Assembly (NCBI GenBank): GCA_934271235.1
Contig: CAKQQT010000017.1
Coordinates: 7,051-71,050 of the forward strand
Length of the DNA: 64,000 nucleotides
From: an uncultured Clostridia bacterium
GTDB taxonomy: Bacteria; Bacillota; Clostridia; Peptostreptococcales; Anaerovoracaceae
Direction of reading: 5' to 3'
The notes below the pieces were generated by a model, which made no database searches, was not told the origin of the DNA, and was given only the letters and a program-made list of their open reading frames with translations. Position 1 is the first letter of the stretch. The number at the start of each line of letters is the position of its first letter. This document shows positions 33,669 through 43,600 of the stretch, one piece after another. Both the position numbers and the translations under genes were made by a program.

Positions 33669-34496
33669 ATGAAAAAAACAAAAGTAATCGCAATTGTAAA
33701 TCAAAAAGGTGGCGTCGGGAAGACAACAACCGCATTGAACTTAGGAGCAGGGCTTTCCAGACAGGGGAAAAAGGTTTTGCTCATCGACGCGGACCCGCAG
33801 GGTGATCTGACGGTTAGTCTGGGGTATCACGATGCGGAACAGTATGAATGGACCCTTGCTGCCATTATGGAACACATTATGGATGAAAAGTCGTTTTTAC
33901 CGGATCAAGGGATTTTACATCACAAAGAGGGGATAAATCTGGTGCCTGCGAATCTGGAACTGTCTGCAATGGAGATGCGGCTTGTCAATGTCATGAACCG
34001 AGAAAAAATCCTGAAAGAGTATGTCGATTCGATCCGAGAAAACTACGACTACGTACTGATCGACTGCATGCCGTCTTTAGGTATGATCACAGTCAATGCG
34101 CTGGCAGCGGCAGACAGCGTTCTGATACCGGTTCAGGCACACTATCTTCCCGTAAAGGGTATGGTGCAGCTCTTGCAGACGATCAGCCGGATCAAAAAGT
34201 ATATCAATCCGGGGCTGGAAATCGAGGGCATCCTGATGACCTTGCTTGACCGGCGGACAAACTTTGCGGCGGAGATTTCCAAAACGGTGCGAGAAAATTA
34301 CGGCGGCATGTGCAGGATCTTCAAGACGGAGATCCCGGTGGCAGTCAAGGCCGCGGAAACCAGCGCGATGGGGGAGAGCATCTTTTGCTATGACGAAAAG
34401 AGCGCAGCAGCCAAGGCATATATGCAGCTTACAAAGGAGGTGATAGAGCATGGCAAAAAACAAAAGACCCGAGATTACATTGCCGAAGCTCGATGA
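33669..34496 (+). CDS. parA: ParA family partition ATPase
   Basis: A 275-residue ParA/Soj with a deviant Walker A, NQKGGVGKTT, and DADPQGDLT and DCMPSLGM motifs. It segregates the excised element together with ParB. GAGGAGG selects the ATG at 33669. Its 3' end overlaps parB by 47 bases. Confidence 0.95.
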   Translation: MKKTKVIAIVNQKGGVGKTTTALNLGAGLSRQGKKVLLIDADPQGDLTVSLGYHDAEQYEWTLAAIMEHIMDEKSFLPDQGILHHKEGINLVPANLELSAMEMRLVNVMNREKILKEYVDSIRENYDYVLIDCMPSLGMITVNALAAADSVLIPVQAHYLPVKGMVQLLQTISRIKKYINPGLEIEGILMTLLDRRTNFAAEISKTVRENYGGMCRIFKTEIPVAVKAAETSAMGESIFCYDEKSAAAKAYMQLTKEVIEHGKKQKTRDYIAEAR

Positions 34497-35394
34497 ACTG
34501 TTTTCGAGTCAGGAATCAAGAGAGGAAGAACGTTTAAGTAAAATCCGAGACATCCCATTGGAGCTGATCGACGACTTTCCGGATCATCCGTTCAAAGTAA
34601 AAGACGACGAGGATATGATGCACCTAGTCGAAAGCGTTCTGGATCATGGGGTTTTGGTTCCGGCAATTCTGCGCGCGAAAGAGGATGGAAGATATGAGCT
34701 GATTGCAGGGCATAGACGAAAGAGAGCCTGCCAGCTTGCAGGACTTGAAACTTTGCGGGCTGAAATTGTGGAGCTGGACCGTGATGCAGCCACCATCTAT
34801 ATGGTAGACAGCAATCTGCAGCGGACAACGATTCTTCCAAGCGAAAAGGCTTTTTCCTATAAGATGCGATTAGAGGCGATGAAACGACAAGGAAAACGAA
34901 GAGATTTAACTTCGGACCCAGTGGGACCGAAGTTGAGGTCTAATGAAATGCTTGCCAACGAGGTTGAAGATAGTACGACACAAATTAAGCGCTACATCCG
35001 CCTGACGGAGTTGATCCCTGCGATTCTGGAAATGGTCGACGACGGAAAGATCGCTTTGCGTCCTGCCGTTGAGATCTCCTATCTGCCGGAAGAACTGCAG
35101 CAAAGTCTCCTCGAGTGCATGGAGCAGGAAGCCTGCACGCCATCCCATGCGCAAACTGTGCGAATGCGTAAACTTCACGAGAACGGCAGGTTAACGGAAG
35201 AATCCCTTTATGCGATCTTAAGCGAAGAAAAGCCGAATCAGAAAGAAAAAGTTGTGATCCGGGAAGACCGTATTGCTAATCTGATCCCAAAAGCAATCCC
35301 CATGGGAAAAAGAGAAGAGTATATTATCAAAGCACTTACCTATTATGCAAAATACAGAGAAAGGAATCGAGCAGATGAAAAAAACAGCAGATAA
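34450..35394 (+). CDS. parB: ParB/RepB/Spo0J family partition protein
   Basis: A 314-residue ParB. The ParB N-domain includes LIAGHRRKRACQLAG and the TSLAPSEKAFSYKMR-like segment, and is followed by a HTH region. CTP-binding ParB proteins load at parS sites. AAAGGAGGTG precedes the start inside parA. No obvious parS was identified by eye. Confidence 0.93.
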   Translation: MAKNKRPEITLPKLDELFSSQESREEERLSKIRDIPLELIDDFPDHPFKVKDDEDMMHLVESVLDHGVLVPAILRAKEDGRYELIAGHRRKRACQLAGLETLRAEIVELDRDAATIYMVDSNLQRTTILPSEKAFSYKMRLEAMKRQGKRRDLTSDPVGPKLRSNEMLANEVEDSTTQIKRYIRLTELIPAILEMVDDGKIALRPAVEISYLPEELQQSLLECMEQEACTPSHAQTVRMRKLHENGRLTEESLYAILSEEKPNQKEKVVIREDRIANLIPKAIPMGKREEYIIKALTYYAKYRERNRADEKNSR

Positions 35395-35572
35395 AGAAAC
35401 ACTGGGTCTTGCAGTGAGAAATCTTAAAGAGAATGAAACCATATGGATCGAATTTGAAGCGCAGCCGCAAGAGCCCAAAAATGAAGCGGAAAGCGGCAGC
35501 CTGCATTTGGCCCTGCAGACCTTAGAACTGGGTGAAAGCCTCTTGGTCAAATTAAATGAAGCTTATGAATGA
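35375..35572 (+). CDS. Small hypothetical protein of the element backbone
   Basis: A 65-residue acidic protein beginning MKKTADKETLG. The start at 35375 follows AGAAAGGA; an earlier in-frame ATG at 35345 lies further inside parB. Both ends overlap neighbours, which supports a real coupled gene. No family recognised. Confidence 0.6.
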   Translation: MKKTADKETLGLAVRNLKENETIWIEFEAQPQEPKNEAESGSLHLALQTLELGESLLVKLNEAYE

Positions 35573-36464
35573 AAAAGGACTTGATCTGGTGGGGGTACGG
35601 CTTGTACCGGAACGAACGCTTTACAGCACCGAGAAAATCCTTGAACCGGAAGATGCTTTCAAACTTTTAGGCGAAGAGCTTGGGCTATGTGATCGGGAAG
35701 TTTTCTGCGTGCTTCACTTAAATGCCAAAGGACAGCCGATCAGCGCCAGCATTACCAGCGTTGGGGAATTGACCAGTACCATTGTACATCCACGCGAAGT
35801 GTTCAAAAGCGCAGTGTTAAGTTCTGCTGCGGCGCTCATACTTTTGCATAATCATCCGACCGGGGACTTAAACGCAAGCGCCGTAGACATAGGAACCACA
35901 AAACTTCTTGTTTCTTGCGGAGAACTCATGAAAATTCCGGTCATAGACCATCTGATCTTTCATGAAAAAAATTTTCGGAGTATGCGAAAAAACGGATACG
36001 AAGAACTTTTTCGCGGCTCGGTGGATGCGCTACAGAAACTCCGAGAAGCAGAAAAAGAAATGGAAAAAATAAAGATCAAATTGCCAAAAGACTGCGCAGA
36101 AGACTATAGCGCGTTCGACATCCGAAGAGAGATCAACGGAGAAGCGGTGCAGCTTCCGCTGACCAAAGATGAATTGAAAAATGCCTTTTTCAAACAGCAG
36201 CATATTAGGGATAAGAGCTTTGTAACGGATTTCCTGCTTAGCAAAGCAGAAGCGCTGTGCACAAATTTTGAACCGGAAACGAAGCCGGATGACATCCTTG
36301 CATCGTGGTTAAAGTCTGATAAAATGGTTGAAAGGATCGCTGACAAAATGCGGAGAAGAGCGGATAAATACGGAATCCGTGATTCAGAGGCTTTGGAGCA
36401 GGTGATCCGGCGTGCGATGGATAAAAAATTCTGTCGCCAAAAAGCAAAGCCACTTGAGCGTTAA
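35556..36464 (+). CDS. RadC-like JAB/MPN-domain protein with C-terminal extension
   Basis: A 302-residue protein. Residues about 1-150 match the RadC family of mobile elements, with the JAMM metal motif HNHPTGDLNASAVD. The last 150 residues are charged and unassigned. RadC homologues on ICEs may act in element DNA processing, but the biochemistry is unsettled. The start overlaps the small gene upstream and lacks a strong binding site of its own, so coupling is likely. Confidence 0.85.
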   Translation: MKLMNEKGLDLVGVRLVPERTLYSTEKILEPEDAFKLLGEELGLCDREVFCVLHLNAKGQPISASITSVGELTSTIVHPREVFKSAVLSSAAALILLHNHPTGDLNASAVDIGTTKLLVSCGELMKIPVIDHLIFHEKNFRSMRKNGYEELFRGSVDALQKLREAEKEMEKIKIKLPKDCAEDYSAFDIRREINGEAVQLPLTKDELKNAFFKQQHIRDKSFVTDFLLSKAEALCTNFEPETKPDDILASWLKSDKMVERIADKMRRRADKYGIRDSEALEQVIRRAMDKKFCRQKAKPLER

Positions 36465-36484
36465 AACAGGCAAGGAGGAGATTT

Positions 36485-37342
36485 ATGAAGAACCGTCGAT
36501 TTCGCACACTCTTTTTACCGCTGGTCCTAACATTGACCTTAGCTATGACCGCGGTCACATCTGCTTACGCGGCAGAAAGCCCGGAGATAGAGACCGCCCT
36601 CCCAAAGGCAAAGGCTGAAAGCTGTTCGTATCATAAGACCCATTCAAGATTTTCCAAGGTCACCAGCACTTTTGCAAGGCCGGGAAAAGTAAAGAATGTG
36701 AGAGCAAAAGAAAGAATGTCATCACTCTTTCAGATCGACTGGGACAAAAGCGATGGCGCAAGCGGATACCAGCTGCAAGTAAAACCGGCATCCACAGGAA
36801 AATGGTCGAATTACTATCAGAAAGCAGATGGGACGAAGTTCTACCCGATCGACTATTTGGAGCGCTACAACGAAAAACGATATACCAAACATACGACTGC
36901 CCGCTGGGATATGACGCCGGACGAGGCGCAGTATCAATTTCGTGTACGCGCCTATCGAGTAGTAAACGGGAAGAAAGTCTTTGGGCGATATTCCGATCCC
37001 TTTACCTTAAAGCCGGTTTGGAACTCCGGAAAGGAGATCCGGGAATTCGTTCATAACTGGGTCAGCAGCACCTATCCGAACTGGGATCGCATCGCTGCAA
37101 AACAGCTCATCCAAAGCGGCATCAGCCCGAAGGATGCCAGCTGGGGCATTGAATGGGGATATCGAAACGCGATCAGTCAGTATGAAACGAAAGAATATCT
37201 TCTGCAGCACCTATGCGAAGAGAAACTGACCGACTACTTTCAGCAATGGTATTTTGACAATGACGCCGATGCACCGACCGGCATCCTTTACGTGGAGGAC
37301 AAGCCCCATGACGGAAGCTGGAGGATCTGGTGGATCGATTAA
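36485..37342 (+). CDS. Secreted protein with fibronectin III-like domain
   Basis: A 285-residue protein with a signal peptide ending in AYAAES (about residue 32). A beta-rich domain spans roughly residues 60-180 (DGASGYQLQVKP, YQFRVRAYRVVNGKK) and resembles an FN3 fold. A helical C-terminal region follows, without sortase motif or second membrane segment. AAGGAGGAG precedes the start. The neighbouring gene is a giant surface adhesin, so a surface or mating-contact role is possible. Confidence 0.75.
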   Translation: MKNRRFRTLFLPLVLTLTLAMTAVTSAYAAESPEIETALPKAKAESCSYHKTHSRFSKVTSTFARPGKVKNVRAKERMSSLFQIDWDKSDGASGYQLQVKPASTGKWSNYYQKADGTKFYPIDYLERYNEKRYTKHTTARWDMTPDEAQYQFRVRAYRVVNGKKVFGRYSDPFTLKPVWNSGKEIREFVHNWVSSTYPNWDRIAAKQLIQSGISPKDASWGIEWGYRNAISQYETKEYLLQHLCEEKLTDYFQQWYFDNDADAPTGILYVEDKPHDGSWRIWWID

Positions 37343-37352
37343 AAACTTTGCA

Positions 37353-37517
37353 GAATAAAGGAAGGGTTATCGCCGGATGGTTTTCAAACCCCTCCGCTGC
37401 TGCACATTTGCAATGGCAATGACCACATGAACCGAAAAACGTCCGAGGAAAGCATGACGATTCGACGCCACTTCCGAAAGCGTCTGCTTTGCTTTTGCGA
37501 TAATCCTTTCCTTATTC
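37353..37517. repeat. 165-bp segment bounded by 21-base imperfect inverted repeats
   Basis: Arms 37353-37373 and 37497-37517 pair at 18 of 21 positions plus two wobbles. The interior contains a smaller GACGC/GCGTC stem. It is non-coding, between two genes for exported proteins. It could be a structured leader RNA or a small inserted unit. Confidence 0.6.
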
Positions 37518-37557
37518 CATATTCTATCATAATGATCTTATTCAAGATGTGAAGAGA

Positions 37558-37584
37558 GCAGCCAAATGATCTTGGCTGCTTTTA
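37558..37584 (+). terminator. Hairpin with short T tract upstream of the adhesin gene
   Basis: A perfect eight-base stem GCAGCCAA/TTGGCTGC followed by TTTTA, 45 bases before the adhesin start. It may attenuate adhesin transcription. Confidence 0.65.
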
Positions 37585-37628
37585 TCGTGCAGAAAACTGC
37601 ACAAAAATGAAAATCAAAGGAGGATAAC

Positions 37629-40600
37629 ATGAAATTACGAAAAACACGAAAGAAACTAAGTGTTCTGTTATTGGCATTGGTAATGATCTTTACCATGATG
37701 CCGGTGACAACCATGACAGCCGAAGCAACATCCGCGGTTACCGGAACCTTTGGCTTTGGAGGGACACTTTCCGATGCATACGGAAACGACTACCGATTTT
37801 CCGGCAGTGAAGCAACCTTTATGCAGATCTACTTTGTGGATTACAAGGTGCAGGATTTTACGAAAGGAAACTGCCTGGAACTTGCCAATGTTCGTTCCTA
37901 TCGGGTAAACGGACAGGTTGCCTACTGTGTGGAGCATGGCGTGGATATCACGCCGGGAATCAAACTGACGGCAAGGAATCTGGATCAGTCTTATCTGGAA
38001 AAAATCTATCGGGATCGGCATCTGACCTATATTTTGGACAATATCAGTTTGTGCCTGCTTTATGGCAGACAGGAAGAAAGCCGCATTACGGACCTTTTGG
38101 ATTCGCCGGATAAGGGCGGCTTCGGATTCCGCAATTCGAAGTATTATGGGAAGAATGCACAAAAATATAATCTGAATGATTGGGAAGCGGCGACACGCCA
38201 GCTGGTGCATGAATCCCAGCAGCGATTCCGTGACCGAAACTTTCAAAAATTACAAAATGGGCTGGAATATACGAACGGACTCCGCAAAGCGGACGGGACC
38301 CGCTATCCCGGAAACGGCAAGAAGATTCGAGAAAGCCATTATCTGAATCCGCTGAAAGGAAAGGGCGCGGAGGACATTTATAATTACATGGTGTATCTGA
38401 TCAAGAACCATCGAAATATCTCGACCAAGATCGCGGCGGCCAGTGAGACAAAACCGAAAGAAGTTGCCCTGACGCTGGCTGCGGGAACAAAGGATACATG
38501 GAGATCCCAAAAGTTCATCGTAAGCGAGAACGACATTGCCGATCTGAAAGTAGAGTTAAACGGAAAACTTGCTTCCAACATCCGGCTCAAAACCGGGCAG
38601 GACGGAAACAACTGGTACTATCAGTATGAAGTCAAAGGCACACCCAAGAATGGGAAAGTTTATGCTGTGAAGCGAGATCTCCCGGCCTTACGTGATATGC
38701 CGGATGATATGCTGATCTGGGAATGCAAAGACGGAAACGGCGGTCATGTGCAGGCGCTGGCGACCGGTGCAGCCGATCCGATCGCAAGATTTGTAACCTT
38801 TACAACCAAGGAAGCACCGGAAGAACCGGATGAGGGGAATGACCGACCGGAACCGGAATACTTTCCGCCATTCAACATTCCGATCGAAAAAGAAGATCGG
38901 AATGCAGGTTGGGACGGAGACAAGCATACCGGCATGGGAGATGCATCCCTTGGCGCATCTTACACGCTGGAAAGACAGCTTAACGGCGGAGAATGGGAGA
39001 TCATTGACCGCTTGACGTTAGATGATTTCGGGACGGAACAGACTTTTACCGATCAGCCATGGAAGACCGCAGAGGATCTGACGCTGACCGAATCCGGTTC
39101 GTATACGCATACGATCACATCCGGCGACCCGCCGAAAGAATCCGTCCACTGCACCGTGGCACCAACCAAGGCAGAATGGACCGGAAGTGTGCGCTACCGC
39201 GTAACCGAGACGCGGCCGGATGGCAGATTCCTTGCGCCGGACAACGGTATCCGCGAGTACGAAGCAAGTTATTCTGCTGTAACAAACGATCGCAGAACCT
39301 GCGTTGACCTTTCCGAAAACTGGTCAGAAATCGAATACGATATCCAGTTTCGTGTGACCAACGGGGATAACAGCAGCAACAGCGGAAACGGAACCGGTAC
39401 TATCACAGAGCTTGATCCATCCTTAAGCTATGGACTGCAGACCTACTGCAACGACTGCTATCGCGGAAAATTTACGCTGTCAAAATCCTTGGAAAACGAG
39501 GATGTATTCAGTGAGGATAAAGGCGGCATGGCAGGCGGACAAAAAGATTCTCAAAAATCTTTCTGGAAGATCCGACTGGAATCCGGCGGGTGGGAAAATC
39601 ATCCGTATCTTTCCTTTGTCCGCGAAGCTGACGAAAAGTCAGGAACCGCAGTCTACCGCGTCGTGCGCGATACTTCCGGGACGGACAACGCGTCAGAAGC
39701 CATGCAGATCGGCACCAACGGAGATCTGTACGTTTATGATATCCCTTACGGCAGCTACATCGTAGAAGAATATGCAGCGGATGACGAAAGCTATTTGAAA
39801 GAACAATTTTCGCTGGTGATCGGGGAGCATCAAGGCTCTTATACACCGTCCGAAGAAAACGACAACCGCTACGACTATAACATCCGCGACAAAGTGAAGA
39901 CCAATCGGATCAAAGTCATAAAGACGAATGCGGAAACCGGCAAACAGGTAAGGGCGCAGGGAACCAAATTCTATGTCCGCTACATGGGAAATCCACTCAA
40001 GACCGATCCGACTTCTTCCAAAAACTATGGCCGCCTGCTGCCGAATGCAGAAGATATTACAGCAGACGGTCCGTATACGTTCGAAGCCGATGAGAACGGC
40101 GAGATCACGATCCCGTATGAACTGGAATTCGGTACTTACCGTTTGGAAGAATGGCTTTTGTCGGACGGTTATTTTGTCGGAGAATATCATGGCGGCGGAG
40201 CTGCGGGAAACCATGACTACGGGACCGTCGAGGAGGGCCAGAGAAAAGCTCTGTCAGGACATACGTATGAGGACCTTGTCGGCGTCTATGACGATACCGG
40301 AAATCCGGTAAAGTATCGGGACAAAGACAGCTACAAACTGAATGAGGTCTTTAACTTCTACACGTTCCAAGTCGAAAAGCAGGAAACGCATATAGACGGA
40401 AACTTCGGACAGAAAGTGGATAAGGATGGACAGATCACGGAAGCGGACCCGGCCTATGATCCGGATCATTATCCGTATCTTTCGTATTACCAGGCAGTCG
40501 GCATGGCCAACAATATGGTCAAAGGCAAGATCAGCATTGAGAAAAAAGGTGAAACCCTACAAGGCTTTCAAACGGAAGTCAAAGAGGGCAGGACCGTATT

Positions 40601-43600
40601 TACACCGATCTATGCGGCCGTCGACGGACTGAAAGGGGCCATCTACCAGATCTATGCGGCCGTCGATACCTGGCTGAATGACGGATCAGACGGTCCTGCG
40701 ATCTATGACAGCCAGACAGAAAAAGAGCTGACGATCCCGAAAACAAAGTCCACCCATGCAAATCACCTTTGGGAAGATATAAAAAGCGCGCTTTCCAAGT
40801 TTTTCACAGGATCCGGGGATGTCTATGAAACCGGAGAACTTTTGCATCCGTCCGGAGCTAAGCTTTGGTATCTGAAAGACCGAGGCGCAAAAGAAGACGG
40901 ACGCTATACCAGAGTTTATGTTTCGCCGGAACAAAAGGATACGAACTATGCTTACAGCTATGAAAGCACGACGGACGGCTTAAAGGTTCGCTATGATGTT
41001 TTGGTCACGATGAACTATCAGGCGGACGGTACGGCAGTCACCGAGGTGGAGGCGGCAAAGATCACCTCCGTGGAAAACGGCTATGCCGTCAGCATCCCGG
41101 TCACGCTGCCAAATGGATCGGTAGGAGAACAGATCCTTGATCCGATCGAAAACTATCTGACAAAGGATGATCCGCTGGATACCGGCACTGCATCCAGCCT
41201 TTCCGTATCCGAAAAGCGTTATACCTATGAAAGCTTAGGCGGCGAAGATGTCGATCTTGACGGAAACCAGATCGATCTTTCCGCGATCGGCGTACAGGCG
41301 TATGCGGAAAAGGACTATGATTTTTACCGGCTGACGGCAGCGGATGTCGGGGTGGAAGAACGGACTTTGCAGGAAGCAGAGGACAAAGATGGTGACGGGA
41401 TCATCGACGAGACAAAGGGCGATATCCCGGAAGTGAAAGAGACAAAGACCCGCTATGAGTGGGAAAACGGTGCGGAACTTGTTTCCCGGGCGAAAGGAGA
41501 TCGTGCGGTATTGAAAATCGGTTCTGATTTTGCGGTGCAGACGATCGGCTACTATCAAGGCGGCGTCTTCGTCAGTGAAGAATCGATGGTGCGCTCTGAC
41601 CGGCAGGGCAATCCGCTGAAAAGCTATACGATCCCGGAAAGCTGGCAGGAAGTCCCGTTTACCGGAAGTCCGGATGAAACCACGCATCACATTCTGATCT
41701 GCAAAGGCGAGGGAGCAGAAACAGTCTATCAGATCCTGCTTGCAGACGGCAGCTGGCAGCTTTGCGATGAAAACGGCAATTTTCAGAAGATGACGGTGCA
41801 GCAATATAAGGTGAGATATGAACAGGCTGCAGGCGATACGCAAGGCTTTTCTTTCTCTTGGGATGGCTTTATGGTCACTTCGAAAGCATCCCCGGAGGAT
41901 CAAAATGTGGTAACGACGATCACCAAACCGCAGACCAGCATTCAGCCGACCATTGAAGTCGGTGCAGGCTATACCTACGAGGAAAGCGGAAACACGATCA
42001 CATTCACCGGGCAGCAGCCGACTTCTCCGCTTTACTTTTTATCCGAAGACGGTATCCGGACGGAAATGTTCTATTCCGGAAAAACCGTAAAGACGATCCT
42101 TACGCTTCCGCAGTCAGCGGTTGACAAAAACGGTCCGTCGATCGTGCCGACTCTGCATGTCAAAGAAGATGGAAAGGACCACATCATCGACTGGTATTCA
42201 GCCTTGACGCCGGATCAAGCCGAAACGGGCGGCGTGCCGATCCCGGGCGTCAAATGGCAGGCTGCCAGACTGGAATCCGGCAAGACCGGCGAAGCAGAAC
42301 GCTACCGCATTGAGATCATATCAAACCGGAATGCCGATGATCCGCTGGAAATTACCTTTGCGGATGGCTACACCATGACCATATTTGCCGATACTGCAGA
42401 ATCCACAAACGGTGTGGGCGTGCTGGTACTGGACAATGTGTATAAGACAAATCGCGCAAGTCTCGGACAGCTCGTGGATACAATCATCACAGATGAAAAC
42501 GGTAAGGCGGTTTCCAAACTGCTGCCGCTTGGCAAGTATATCGTGAAAGAGATCCAGGCACCGAGCGGATATGTGACGGATGATCAGTCTTATGAGGTAG
42601 AGCTTGCTTATGAAGATCAATTTACGCCGGTCATCTGGCAGAACTTAAACTTAAAAAACGATGCCTTTCCCGTTGAAATCGATCTTACAAAAGTTTTTGA
42701 GACCGCGTATGCATCCGGAAACTATCAGCCATCCGGCGGCGCGCGGTTCGGTCTGTATCATGCGGATGCACTGGAAAGCGCAGGGAACGATGAAAAACTG
42801 AAAACAAAGATCGAAAAAGATACGTTGCTGGATGTCCTTACCGTGCAGGAAAACGGAAAAGCAAAGTCCAAGATCAAGCTGCCGTACGGCACCTACTATG
42901 TCAAGGAACTTGCAGCTAAGAGCGGTTATCTTTTACACGATCTTCCTTTCTATTTCGAGATCGGGGAAGATGATGCAGCAACTTCCCAGCCGTGTGAATT
43001 TGGATTTGGAGAGGATGGCAGCATCGAAGCTTCAGATGGCGTAGCCGGAAAGATTGTACTGAACCGCTATGGCGAGGCGATGATTTTGATCGAAGCGCAA
43101 GTGCGGTATCCGATGCCGGATCTTACGATGGACGATACGGTTTACGATCTTTGCGAAGACCGAAGCGAAGCAGGCTTAAGGATCATCGCGGGCAAAGCGG
43201 TTTCCAAAGCCGAAGTGACGGTAAGAGATGGCGAAGAGCGAAACCTGATCTTGCCAAACGGAAAGACTCTAAAGGTAAAAGTAACCGGAAATACCTATAC
43301 GTACACCTATGACGGAAGCGAGCGTCAGTTTGTGCCGACGGTCAGCTACACCGGCTATGCCGGAACGTATGAAACGGTATTCGAGGCAGCAAAGGGAGAA
43401 GACCTGCGTACCAAGACGCAATCCGGGACAGTCTGTGAAGCGGGGGAAAGTCCAAATCGGGCCATCTTTACCGTGACCCATACGCCGGTGACGAAAGAGG
43501 TTCCTGCAGACCGGGATACTGTAAAGACGGTCGGCGTGTTAGACCAAAACGGCAGCCAAACTTACCAACATACGGCGGCAGTGAGATACCAAACCGCAGA

